DNA of 64,000 nt from Paenibacillus whitsoniae (GTDB taxonomy: Bacteria > Bacillota > Bacilli > Paenibacillales > NBRC-103111): the NCBI RefSeq assembly GCF_003955665.1, contig NZ_RXHU01000034.1:127682-191681 (forward strand). Reading direction: 5' to 3'. This document shows positions 56,650 to 64,000 of the stretch, one piece after another. A model generated the notes under the pieces. The model searched no databases, was not told the DNA's origin, and saw only the letters and a program-made list of their open reading frames with translations. Numbering within the stretch: position 1 is the first letter of the stretch; every line of letters starts with the position of its first letter. The position numbers and the translations under genes are program-made.

Positions 56650-57012
56650 CTATTTCAACGCGGCAATCGCGAGCAGCACCCAACCGACCAAAAAGCTTAC
56701 ACCGCCCAGTGGAGTAATCGGACCGAACACTTTCAGGCCCGTTAGGCTTAATGCATATAGACTGCCCGAGAACAAAATGATACCGATGAAAATCGCCCAT
56801 CCGGACGCGCTCACGAGAGAGGTATGAGGCAAACGATCTGCCAGCAAAGCGATGACAAGCAGCGCCACTGCATGAATCATATGGTAGTGCACCCCGGTTT
56901 GAAACACATCGATTTTATCGGGAATGCGATCTTTCAATATATGTGCACCAAACGCCCCTAACGCAACGGATAGAAACGCATTAATAGCGCCAATCAGCAT
57001 AAACAATCTCAT
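56650..57012 (-). CDS. DUF423 family membrane protein (YwdK-like)
   Basis: A 120-residue protein with four membrane helices and the DUF423 signatures ALGAFGAHILKDRI, TGVHYHMIHAVALLVIALL and a FSGSLYALSLTG motif. Function unknown; it is conserved across many bacteria. Confidence 0.93.
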   Translation of the reverse strand: MRLFMLIGAINAFLSVALGAFGAHILKDRIPDKIDVFQTGVHYHMIHAVALLVIALLADRLPHTSLVSASGWAIFIGIILFSGSLYALSLTGLKVFGPITPLGGVSFLVGWVLLAIAALK

Positions 57013-57039
57013 CTCAGCTTACTTCCTTCCTGACCTCCG

Positions 57040-57339
57040 CTACACGGCGCCAATATCGTGCTGCCCCACAATCAATTGGATCGGCTCCAGATATACGCGT
57101 GTCACGGTTGGCTGTTCAATTAGATTAATTTCAATATCTACAACTTTATAACGAGTCGTCTTGCCTTCCCGTTTATCAAAGACCACTTCAAATTGACGCA
57201 GGCCCAGTTGGTGGGTAAATACAGACGAACCAATGGCAACGGCATTGACATCATACTCACCGTGCTCGAAAACAACCTCCGACAAAATCTCCTCGTTCAT
57301 ATCGACGATCGTGACATACTGACTGAATTGATACAACAT
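57040..57339 (-). CDS. Conserved hypothetical protein
   Basis: A 99-residue beta-rich protein (MLYQFSQYVTIVDMNEEIL...) without membrane segment or motif I recognise. GGGG lies 11 nt before the ATG at 57339; an earlier ATG at 57360 lacks a site. It precedes DUF423 by 27 bp and may share its transcript. Confidence 0.7.
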   Translation of the reverse strand: MLYQFSQYVTIVDMNEEILSEVVFEHGEYDVNAVAIGSSVFTHQLGLRQFEVVFDKREGKTTRYKVVDIEINLIEQPTVTRVYLEPIQLIVGQHDIGAV

Positions 57340-57438
57340 CAGGACTTTTTCCCCTTTCATATGGCTGGAATTAACTGTCCTAATAAATTCGCCAAAATTT
57401 GTCGATATTCCTGCTAGGTTCGCACGAAATCTATGGCT

Positions 57439-58359
57439 TTATACCCAATCTAGAAAATAAATCACAATCGGAATCGTAATCATGCTGAACAACGTCGAGG
57501 TAAACACCGCCTGTGAAGAGAATTCCGCTTCATTTTCATACTCAATCGCCAACAGCACCGAGCTAAGCGATGTCGGCACGGCACATGACAGAATCAGCGC
57601 CTTAGCCGTCAATCCATAGAGCCCGAGCAGCCAGACGACGAAAAATCCGAGCAGCGGCGCCACAGCCAGCCGCAATAAATTGGAGAGCAGCACGTTCGAG
57701 AAATGAAATTCCCATTTCATCGCGCCAAGCTGCACACCCAGCGTAAGCAATGCGGTTGCCATAAACGCATTCGCGATATAGCTAATCGGCAAATGGATCG
57801 ACTCCGGCACCGGCACATGGAAGTAGCGCAGCAGCATCGCCAGCGGAATGATATAAATAACCGGCAGCGACAGAATCGTTCGCATTGTCGCCTTCCAGCT
57901 CGCCTTGTGCGCATTCAGCGCATAAATGCCATATGTATTCGGGATTAGCGTCTGCATAATCATAATGATAATTTGAATGGACAGTGTATACGCGTTTCCG
58001 GCAAAAACCGTCTGATTGAGCGGCAATGCATAGTTAGCACTGTTGTAGAAAATAACGCTGTTGCGCATCGCAACCCGCATTCCGCGCTGGTGCTTCTGCA
58101 CGCGAACGACGATTTCAATAATCGCAAACAGCAGCGAAAAGAAAATGACAAAAAATAAGAGCACCTGCATGAGAACGGACAGGCTCATTTCGGATTCATA
58201 CAGCTTTGTAAAAACGATAGCCGGTGAGAACACATAAAAATTCAGCTTCGATAACGTACGAATATCGATTTTGAATGCGCGGTAGATCGTCGCCCCAATC
58301 GCGATCATAATGCTGATCGGCACGATGTTGTTAATTAGAATATAGATGAAGTAATTCAT
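57439..58359 (-). CDS. AEC family transporter (auxin efflux carrier type)
   Basis: A 306-residue membrane protein with about ten helices in two halves. Family blocks include the NLNFYVFSPAIVFTKL-like first segment, NSANYALPLNQTVFAG, and SCAVPTSLSSVLLAIEY. Members export or import organic acids and related solutes. It lies 42 bp after the OhrR-like gene and probably shares its transcript. Confidence 0.9.
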   Translation of the reverse strand: MNYFIYILINNIVPISIMIAIGATIYRAFKIDIRTLSKLNFYVFSPAIVFTKLYESEMSLSVLMQVLLFFVIFFSLLFAIIEIVVRVQKHQRGMRVAMRNSVIFYNSANYALPLNQTVFAGNAYTLSIQIIIMIMQTLIPNTYGIYALNAHKASWKATMRTILSLPVIYIIPLAMLLRYFHVPVPESIHLPISYIANAFMATALLTLGVQLGAMKWEFHFSNVLLSNLLRLAVAPLLGFFVVWLLGLYGLTAKALILSCAVPTSLSSVLLAIEYENEAEFSSQAVFTSTLFSMITIPIVIYFLDWV

Positions 58360-58401
58360 TCGCTGTTCGTCTCCGTTCCCCGCATTGCCCTGTTGTCTAC
58401 G

Positions 58402-58842
58402 CTACATCGTGGCATTTACGCTTGAAATGATACGCTGAAGCTGCTGATTGAAGCTCACAATTTCTTCTTCCGAAAGCCCGCTCGCCGCGAACAGCGTCTG
58501 CGGAATGCAAATGGCACGATCGTACAGCGCGCGGCCTGTCTCGGTTAGCAGGATATTCACGACCCGCTCGTCCTCCTGCGACCGCCTCCGCACCAACAAC
58601 TGCTGTGCTTCCATGCGCTTCAGCATCGGCGTCAGCGTTCCGGAATCCAGGTCCAGCTTCTCGCTGAGCTCCTTGACGGTGCTTTCTTCCTGATCCCATA
58701 AGACCAGCAGCACGAGATATTGCGGGTACGTAATCCCCAGCTCTTCCAGAAGAGGACGATACATCCGCGTAATCGCTCTCGAACTTGCATATAGACTGAA
58801 GCAAAGCTGATTTTCCAACTTCAAAAATTCACTACTGCTCAT
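58402..58842 (-). CDS. MarR-family regulator, OhrR-like peroxide sensor
   Basis: A 146-residue winged-helix regulator. The LENQLCFSLYASSR opening with Cys14 and the LDLDSGTLTPMLKRME recognition region closely follow OhrR, which senses organic hydroperoxides by oxidation of that cysteine. A second Cys112 could allow the two-cysteine mechanism. No ohr gene is adjacent; the linked gene is an AEC transporter. The ATG at 58842 has AAAGGA 8 nt upstream. Confidence 0.88.
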   Translation of the reverse strand: MSSSEFLKLENQLCFSLYASSRAITRMYRPLLEELGITYPQYLVLLVLWDQEESTVKELSEKLDLDSGTLTPMLKRMEAQQLLVRRRSQEDERVVNILLTETGRALYDRAICIPQTLFAASGLSEEEIVSFNQQLQRIISSVNATM

Positions 58843-58926
58843 CGTCAAATTCCTTTCATCTATCATTTTGCAAACAATCGATTCGCTTCCAATTTAAACA
58901 ATTATCCCATGGATGTCAACCTGCCA

Positions 58927-58966
58927 AAAAAGCGAAAAGAGCGCCGCATCGGCACCCTTCCGCTCA
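58927..58966 (-). terminator. Terminator of the solute-binding gene
   Basis: On the minus strand GAGC...GCCG-ATG-CGGC...GCTC is followed by TTTTCGCTTTTTT. Confidence 0.6.
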
Positions 58967-58980
58967 TTTTCACTGCAACG

Positions 58981-60573
58981 CTACTTGATATTCGCACTCT
59001 TCACATACGCGAGCCATTGCTTTTTGTACTCAGCCTGGATTTTATCAAGACCGGCTACTTTCGCCTTCTCCATGAAGGTTCTCAGACCGCCCTCCACGTC
59101 AGCGACAAGCCCTGCTTCCAGCGGGTAGAGATACTGCTTCTCCACTTGCTCCAGCGCAGCCCGCTCAGCCTGATAGCTCGTATAGTCCTCTGCAAAGCCG
59201 GTAAATTTGTCCGGCGATGCGATTTTGTCCAGATCGGAGAAAATTTGTTTCACGCCGTCATACCCTTTATCGAACAGCATGAATTCGGGATTGCGCCATG
59301 CCCAACTCTGCATGCCTTCGCGTGGGAAGCCATTCGAATTACTGTCGCCGATCATTTGGTAGTAACCGTTATCCACTTCATAGTTTTTGCCCAAAATCCC
59401 ATACTGTGTCAGTTGGTTATACGTCTTGTCCGTCACCATCTTCTCATAGAAAGCCAGCGCCCGCTCGGCATTATTGCTGCTCTTCGGAATCGCAAAGCCG
59501 TTATGGATCGGATGCACAGGCTCAGCATGACCTTTGATGAGTGGCGCCGGGTAGTACTCCAGCTTCCAATCTGGGTGCGTGGAGGCAATCTTCAGCTTCT
59601 GGTCGTTGAAGCGCGTCGGATTGTCGCCGAGGTTCGCCGCTGCTTTACCACTTGTAATCAGATCGGTCATCGCGTCCTTCGTGTTGAGCACGTTTTTGGA
59701 AATGTAGCCGGCGTCCTGCCATTTTTTCAACGTCTTCAGCTCGGCCAAATGTTCGGGAGAACCCCAGTACGCAGTCACTTCCGACGGGTTTTTGTACGGG
59801 ATTTGCATGCCATACGGCAGCGAGCCTACGGGGTCGATCGTCAGGTTCTTATACTGATCGGAAAGACTGCCTTTCACATCGCTGTTCGCAGCGAGGGGAA
59901 TCATGTCCGGCTCGTTCTTCTTGATGCCGGCCAGATATGCCTCGAAGTTTGCCAAGGAATCCGGCTTCGGCAGATTGTATTTCTGGCGCAGGTCCTCCCG
60001 CCAGATGAAACCCGTCGTCACATATTCCTTATAGGTGGCGGGGACGGTGTAGATTTTGCCATCGATCTTCACGGCTTCCCACATGTCCTTTGGCACGAAG
60101 CTGTTCAGTTTCGGTGCCGCTTTCGGCAGCAGATCGTCGAGCGGAAGGAAGGCGCCTTTTTTCGCATAAGCCTGATACTGCGTCCAGTCTGCGGTGAAGA
60201 TCAAGTCGACCGCTTGACCGGAAGAGAGGAGCAGCTTATATTTTTGATCCCAGTCGGTCCAGGTGGTGAAGTTGAATTTGACGGTTGCATTCAAATCCTT
60301 GAGTGCAAGTTTGTTGATCTCATCCTCAATCACCGGCAAATCCTTCGGCGCCGGTCCCAGCATGTAGAACTGCAGCTCCACTTTCTTCGAGATGTCAAGG
60401 CCCGCAGGCGCAGCCGGTGTTGTCTGGGCGGCGGAAACTTCAGGCGCTTTGCTCGCAGCGGCACTCGGCGATGGACCGTCCGTGGATGTCGTCGAGCTGC
60501 ACCCGGCAAGCAGTGAGCCGACGAGCGCAACGGCGATGGAAGCGCCGTACGATTTTTTAAAATGATGTTTCAT
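58981..60573 (-). CDS. Sugar-type ABC transporter extracellular solute-binding lipoprotein
   Basis: A 530-residue lipoprotein (lipobox LLAGC near residue 23) of the large Paenibacillus-type LplA/family 1 solute-binding class, with a long insertion-rich alpha/beta body. It captures an oligosaccharide or similar ligand outside the cell. AGGGAGG precedes the ATG at 60573. It is the third gene of an operon with two permeases; no ATPase gene is adjacent, as is usual where a shared MsmX-type ATPase is used. Confidence 0.93.
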   Translation of the reverse strand: MKHHFKKSYGASIAVALVGSLLAGCSSTTSTDGPSPSAAASKAPEVSAAQTTPAAPAGLDISKKVELQFYMLGPAPKDLPVIEDEINKLALKDLNATVKFNFTTWTDWDQKYKLLLSSGQAVDLIFTADWTQYQAYAKKGAFLPLDDLLPKAAPKLNSFVPKDMWEAVKIDGKIYTVPATYKEYVTTGFIWREDLRQKYNLPKPDSLANFEAYLAGIKKNEPDMIPLAANSDVKGSLSDQYKNLTIDPVGSLPYGMQIPYKNPSEVTAYWGSPEHLAELKTLKKWQDAGYISKNVLNTKDAMTDLITSGKAAANLGDNPTRFNDQKLKIASTHPDWKLEYYPAPLIKGHAEPVHPIHNGFAIPKSSNNAERALAFYEKMVTDKTYNQLTQYGILGKNYEVDNGYYQMIGDSNSNGFPREGMQSWAWRNPEFMLFDKGYDGVKQIFSDLDKIASPDKFTGFAEDYTSYQAERAALEQVEKQYLYPLEAGLVADVEGGLRTFMEKAKVAGLDKIQAEYKKQWLAYVKSANIK

Positions 60574-60652
60574 ACAAATCCTCCCTTTATTCATTATATA
60601 TGGGTTTCGAACAAACCTCTATGTTAGCTGTCGGACTTCCTCCGATTCAGTT

Positions 60653-61543
60653 CTAACCTTTCACTGCGCCAATCGTTAATCCTTTGACAAAGAAACGCTG
60701 GACGAACGGATACAGAAACAGAATCGGCCCCGTTACAATGATAGCCATCGCCAATTTGGTCGACTCCGTCGGAATCTCCTGACTCATCGTCGCGCCGGTA
60801 CTGACGCCAAGCTGCGAGATGGCCGCTGCCGTATTGATAATGTTGTATAAGAAATATTGCAGCTCGTATTTGTTCTGATCATTGATGAAAAGCGACGTCG
60901 AGAACCAGCTATTCCAATAATGAAGGGCGAGAAACAACCCTACCGTCGCAATTCCCGGCAGCGCGAGCGGCAGCACGATCCGATAGTAAATCGTAAAATC
61001 GTTCGCTCCGTCGATCTTCGCCGACTCCGACAGCTCATCCGGGATGGAAGCGGAGATAAAGCTGCGCATGAGCAGCACCAGAAACGGCGTCATCAGCCCC
61101 GGGAAAATGAGCGCCATGTACGAATCGGTGAATTTTAAATATTTCGTAATCAAAATATACCAAGGCACCAAACCGCCGCCGAACAGCGTCGTGAAGTAAA
61201 TATAGAAGGAAGCCACGTTCCGATACTTAAAATCTTTCCGCTGCAGCACATACCCCGCCATGGTCATCATGAACAGCCCCAGCACCGTCCCCGTGACGGT
61301 CACGAACGTCGTGACGCCGTAGGCGCGCAGCACCTTTTCCGGAAACGTCAGCACCGCTTTATAAGCCGTCAGGGAAATTACCTGCGGAATCAAATGATAC
61401 CCGTGCTTGATAATCGACTCATTCTCGGTCAAAGACCCCGATATGATCAGAATGAACGGGAACAGACAGAGCACGGAAAGCGCAATAATAATGAGATAAG
61501 CCAATAAATGAAAAGAAATGACATCAACGCCTCTGGCTCGCAC
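60653..61543 (-). CDS. Carbohydrate ABC transporter permease (YtcP-like)
   Basis: A 296-residue protein with six membrane helices and the EAA loop ELSESAKIDGANDFTIYYRIVLPLALPGI. The start is GTG with AGGAGG 9 nt upstream. It pairs with the LplB-like permease 13 bp upstream. Confidence 0.95.
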   Translation of the reverse strand: MRARGVDVISFHLLAYLIIIALSVLCLFPFILIISGSLTENESIIKHGYHLIPQVISLTAYKAVLTFPEKVLRAYGVTTFVTVTGTVLGLFMMTMAGYVLQRKDFKYRNVASFYIYFTTLFGGGLVPWYILITKYLKFTDSYMALIFPGLMTPFLVLLMRSFISASIPDELSESAKIDGANDFTIYYRIVLPLALPGIATVGLFLALHYWNSWFSTSLFINDQNKYELQYFLYNIINTAAAISQLGVSTGATMSQEIPTESTKLAMAIIVTGPILFLYPFVQRFFVKGLTIGAVKG

Positions 61544-61556
61544 CCGAATTCACCTC

Positions 61557-62480
61557 CTAGAATAAAGCGTATTCTTCATTTGATTTTCGAATCAGATAGT
61601 TCACAGTCATAATCAGCACGAAGCCGAAAATCGATTGAAACAGCCCTGCCGCCGTCGCCATACCGATGTCGAACGTCACTTTGAGCGAACGGAATACGTA
61701 CGTATCGAGGATATCTGTTGTGTTGTATAAAATGCCGTTATTCCCAATAAGCTGATAAAAGAGGTCAAACTGTCCCTTCATAATACTGCCAAGCGCGAAC
61801 AACAGCAGAATGACAAAAGTCGGCTTCAGCATCGGCACCGTGATGTACCAGACGCGTTGAAAAATATTGGCCCCGTCGATCTTCGCCGCTTCATAATACT
61901 CGTCGCTGATGCCCGTGATCGTCGCGAGGTAAATGACCATCGTGTAGCCGAGATTTTTCCATACATAAAAAATGACGAGAAGAAAAATCCATGCCGTTGG
62001 CGTATTGTAAATATCGATCGGGTTTCTATCCAAAGATTTCAGCGTCGTGTTCACAAAACCGGTATCGTAGTTGAACATGTTGTAAGCGATTGCATTCAGC
62101 AATACAAAGGATATGAAATATGGCAAAAACATGAGCGATTGCGTAATCTTTTTAAACAGCTTGCCGTGAATTTCACTGAGCAGAATCGCCACAAAGATCG
62201 CCGCCGCATTCAAGCAGACGATAAAGGCCAGATTGTAAGCCACCGTATTGCGAGTCAGCGTCCATAGCGTACCGGACTTCCATAAGAACTGAAAGTTGTG
62301 CAGCCCAACGAAAGGACTTCCGAATAGGCCGCCGTCGAAGTCAAAACGGGTAAAGGCAAAGTAGATGCCGATCATTGGCACGTATGAATTAATAAAGAAG
62401 AATAATAAGGTCGGCGCCAACATGAGAAACATCATTTTGTTTTTGTTCAATTCGTACAAGAAGCCTTTCTTGCGATGCAT
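61557..62480 (-). CDS. Carbohydrate ABC transporter permease (LplB-like)
   Basis: A 307-residue protein with six membrane helices and the EAA loop YYEAAKIDGANIFQRVWYITVPMLKPTF. GGAGGGGG precedes the ATG. It is the first gene of the importer operon and is divergent from the membrane-bound regulator at 62759. Confidence 0.95.
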   Translation of the reverse strand: MHRKKGFLYELNKNKMMFLMLAPTLLFFFINSYVPMIGIYFAFTRFDFDGGLFGSPFVGLHNFQFLWKSGTLWTLTRNTVAYNLAFIVCLNAAAIFVAILLSEIHGKLFKKITQSLMFLPYFISFVLLNAIAYNMFNYDTGFVNTTLKSLDRNPIDIYNTPTAWIFLLVIFYVWKNLGYTMVIYLATITGISDEYYEAAKIDGANIFQRVWYITVPMLKPTFVILLLFALGSIMKGQFDLFYQLIGNNGILYNTTDILDTYVFRSLKVTFDIGMATAAGLFQSIFGFVLIMTVNYLIRKSNEEYALF

Positions 62481-62700
62481 CGTCTTCCCCCTCCTGCTTG
62501 CTCTGTTATTAAGATGGTGTGTGAGCGATCGTCATATTCGCATTATAAGCGGCGATTTACGGTCTCCGATACTGAAAATCCGCTCAGAAAACTGAAAGAA
62601 TCCCATCTCAGCTTGCCTGCTGCAGTATGAACAATTCCTACTTTCATGGACTTTCCTGACTTTTCACACGGTTTCCTATTCCAGAGAGCCGCTCCATCCA

Positions 62701-62729
62701 TTGCAAGCGTTTTCGAGATACGCTATACT
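62701..62729 (+). promoter_or_regulatory. Promoter of the membrane-bound regulator gene
   Basis: TTGCAA, 17 nt and TATACT form a good sigma-A promoter 30 bp before the start. The stretch TGCAAGCGTTTTCG within it differs from the CcpA cre consensus at two positions, so catabolite control is possible but weakly supported. Confidence 0.65.
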
Positions 62730-62758
62730 TTTCCTACACATGGAGGAGGGGTGCCTGG

Positions 62759-64000
62759 ATGCTTCGTATGAAGGAGAGCAAAGTGATGTACCGCAACATT
62801 CTTCTAACTACGGTCATGACCATCGTGATTACGCTGCTCGTATCCTCTACGATTCTTTACGTTAACTTTGACAATATTGCGCTCAAGCAAGTGTATGCAT
62901 CGGACTCCGACAGTCTCCAGCAGACCAGCACGCGCATTCAATCGATCACCGGCACCGCCGCCTCGCTTTCCTTCCAGATCTACCGCGATTTCGTCATCAG
63001 CAAGCTGCTGTTCTACGATAAGCCCGACATCTTCGATATTCAAGGCAGTATGGCCCAGTTGAATAATTACCGCCTTGCTATGCCGTTCATTGACTCCATT
63101 TATGTTTACAATGGTGCTTCGCAGTTGTTTTATGTGAGTTCGAACAACTTTCAGAGCGGCATTCAAACGCGTGAGCAGCTTGGCGACCCAGGCATGGTTG
63201 AAATTTTGGATCATTTTCAAGCCTATACGCCTTTCATTCCGATTCCTAGAACGTTCAACACAGCCGCAGATCAACCTTCACAGCCCCCAGAGCCCGTCGG
63301 CATTTACTCGTATCTCTGCTACGATGCCATTAATCTGGATAATTCCTTGAATTCCGCCGTTATCGTCAACATTTCCGAATCTTTCTTCAATAAAACCTTG
63401 CAAAACCAGCCGAACAGCCGCTCCAGTAAGGAATTTATTATTAATAAGGAAGGGACGCTGCTTTCTACGAATGGCAGTGATGCGATTGCTACCCGCTATG
63501 CGGAGAAAAGCTACATTCAGCTCATCCTGGCCAACGCCGGATCGCCGGGCTATCTGGTCGCCGACGTCGATAGCGTAAAGTCGCTCATCTCCTATACCGC
63601 ACCGGATCCGCTCGGTTGGCGATACATCCGTGTCACACCTTACTCGGTGATTACCGAGAAAATTACGAGCATGCGTACCAAAACGATTTACATCTCGCTT
63701 AGCATTTTGCTGGCCGGGCTCCTCATGTCGCTGTTCACCTCCAAACGGCTTTACGATCCGATCGATAACGTCATTCGTAGTTTGAAACTGCTGGAGAACG
63801 AGCGAAGGGATAATCAACAAATTTTACGGCAAAATTTCTTGAGAAATATGTTGACCGGCCGGGACGTGTACCACCCCGCCGCCTTGCAAAAGAAGCTCAG
63901 CTACTTCGGCTCCAGTATCGATATCGCCAACCCAGCCATGCTGCTCATGGTAAAAATCGACCGCTTTGAGGAAACGCGCACAACGTACAAAGATCAAATT
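62759..64000 (+). CDS. Membrane-bound AraC/YesS-type regulator (3' end beyond window)
   Basis: The visible 414 residues show a membrane helix at about 15-37, a large extracellular Cache-like sensor (about 38-300), a second helix at about 305-325 (IYISLSILLAGLLMSLF) and the start of a cytoplasmic part (YDPIDNVIRSLKLLENERR). This layout is that of Paenibacillus YesS/YtdP regulators, whose AraC DNA-binding domain lies at the C-terminus and would be past the window edge. An alternative start at 62786 has AAGGAG 9 nt upstream. It probably controls the divergent sugar importer. Confidence 0.85.
   Translation, partial: MLRMKESKVMYRNILLTTVMTIVITLLVSSTILYVNFDNIALKQVYASDSDSLQQTSTRIQSITGTAASLSFQIYRDFVISKLLFYDKPDIFDIQGSMAQLNNYRLAMPFIDSIYVYNGASQLFYVSSNNFQSGIQTREQLGDPGMVEILDHFQAYTPFIPIPRTFNTAADQPSQPPEPVGIYSYLCYDAINLDNSLNSAVIVNISESFFNKTLQNQPNSRSSKEFIINKEGTLLSTNGSDAIATRYAEKSYIQLILANAGSPGYLVADVDSVKSLISYTAPDPLGWRYIRVTPYSVITEKITSMRTKTIYISLSILLAGLLMSLFTSKRLYDPIDNVIRSLKLLENERRDNQQILRQNFLRNMLTGRDVYHPAALQKKLSYFGSSIDIANPAMLLMVKIDRFEETRTTYKDQI

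Noticed and set aside
58909..60516. 535-codon open frame on the plus strand
   Set aside because: It lies opposite the lipoprotein gene at 58981-60573, has no ribosome binding site or recognisable domain, and its composition is that of an antisense shadow.

Overview
The window looks like a chromosomal segment of a spore-forming, low-GC-phylum Gram-positive of the Paenibacillus type. Supporting signs are the cotJABC spore-coat operon, a YtvI/AI-2E-type membrane protein, the fused radical-SAM protein YfkAB, the Firmicutes-style sufCDSUB operon, lipoprotein-type solute-binding proteins next to LplB-like permeases, strong GGAGG ribosome binding sites and frequent GTG/TTG starts. The genus is inferred from gene content only. 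No rRNA, tRNA or CRISPR array was seen.

Layout. 1-8.3 kb: minus-strand housekeeping genes (cotJ, AI-2E family, CBS/CorC protein, yfkAB, MMPL exporter, HD-GYP phosphodiesterase). 8.4-13.9 kb: uppP, a 5'-nucleotidase family phosphoesterase, then plus-strand moaD-moaE fusion, moeB-like gene and a second HD-GYP gene. 13.9-17.2 kb: a tightly overlapping five-gene minus operon built around a glutathionylspermidine-synthase-like ATP-grasp ligase, a DUF350 membrane protein and a secreted serine-rich protein. 17.3-19.2 kb: NlpC/P60 lipoprotein and a glycine-rich repeat protein.

19.3-35.3 kb is the most interesting part. It is a PBSX-related contractile-tail cluster with tail terminator, sheath, tube, frameshifted chaperone, tape measure, LysM/hub, baseplate, fibre, holin and endolysin. 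There is no terminase, portal, capsid or head-completion gene. It is headed by a DUF2815 protein and an Xpf-like sigma factor and faces a divergent XRE repressor plus ImmA-type protease. Two LexA-type boxes sit before the two left-going modules. The simplest reading is an SOS-inducible R-type tailocin (phage-tail-like bacteriocin). A clear A AAA AAC slippery site lies at the end of the tail-chaperone gene. An integrase C-terminal remnant, a four-copy 23-bp repeat array and a pair of related elements lie around its edges.

35.8-64 kb: sufCDSUB; DUF1802, a small membrane ORF and Dps; the methionine-salvage pair mtnK-mtnA; AraC regulator plus Gfo/Idh oxidoreductase; NamA-type ene-reductase; VanY-type carboxypeptidase; metY; an amino-acid ABC importer; DUF1805; a PAS-GGDEF-EAL protein; DUF423; an OhrR-like MarR regulator with an AEC transporter; and a sugar-type ABC importer (two permeases plus lipoprotein) divergent from a truncated membrane-bound regulator. 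Together with the two HD-GYP proteins, the PAS-GGDEF-EAL protein makes c-di-GMP turnover a recurring theme.
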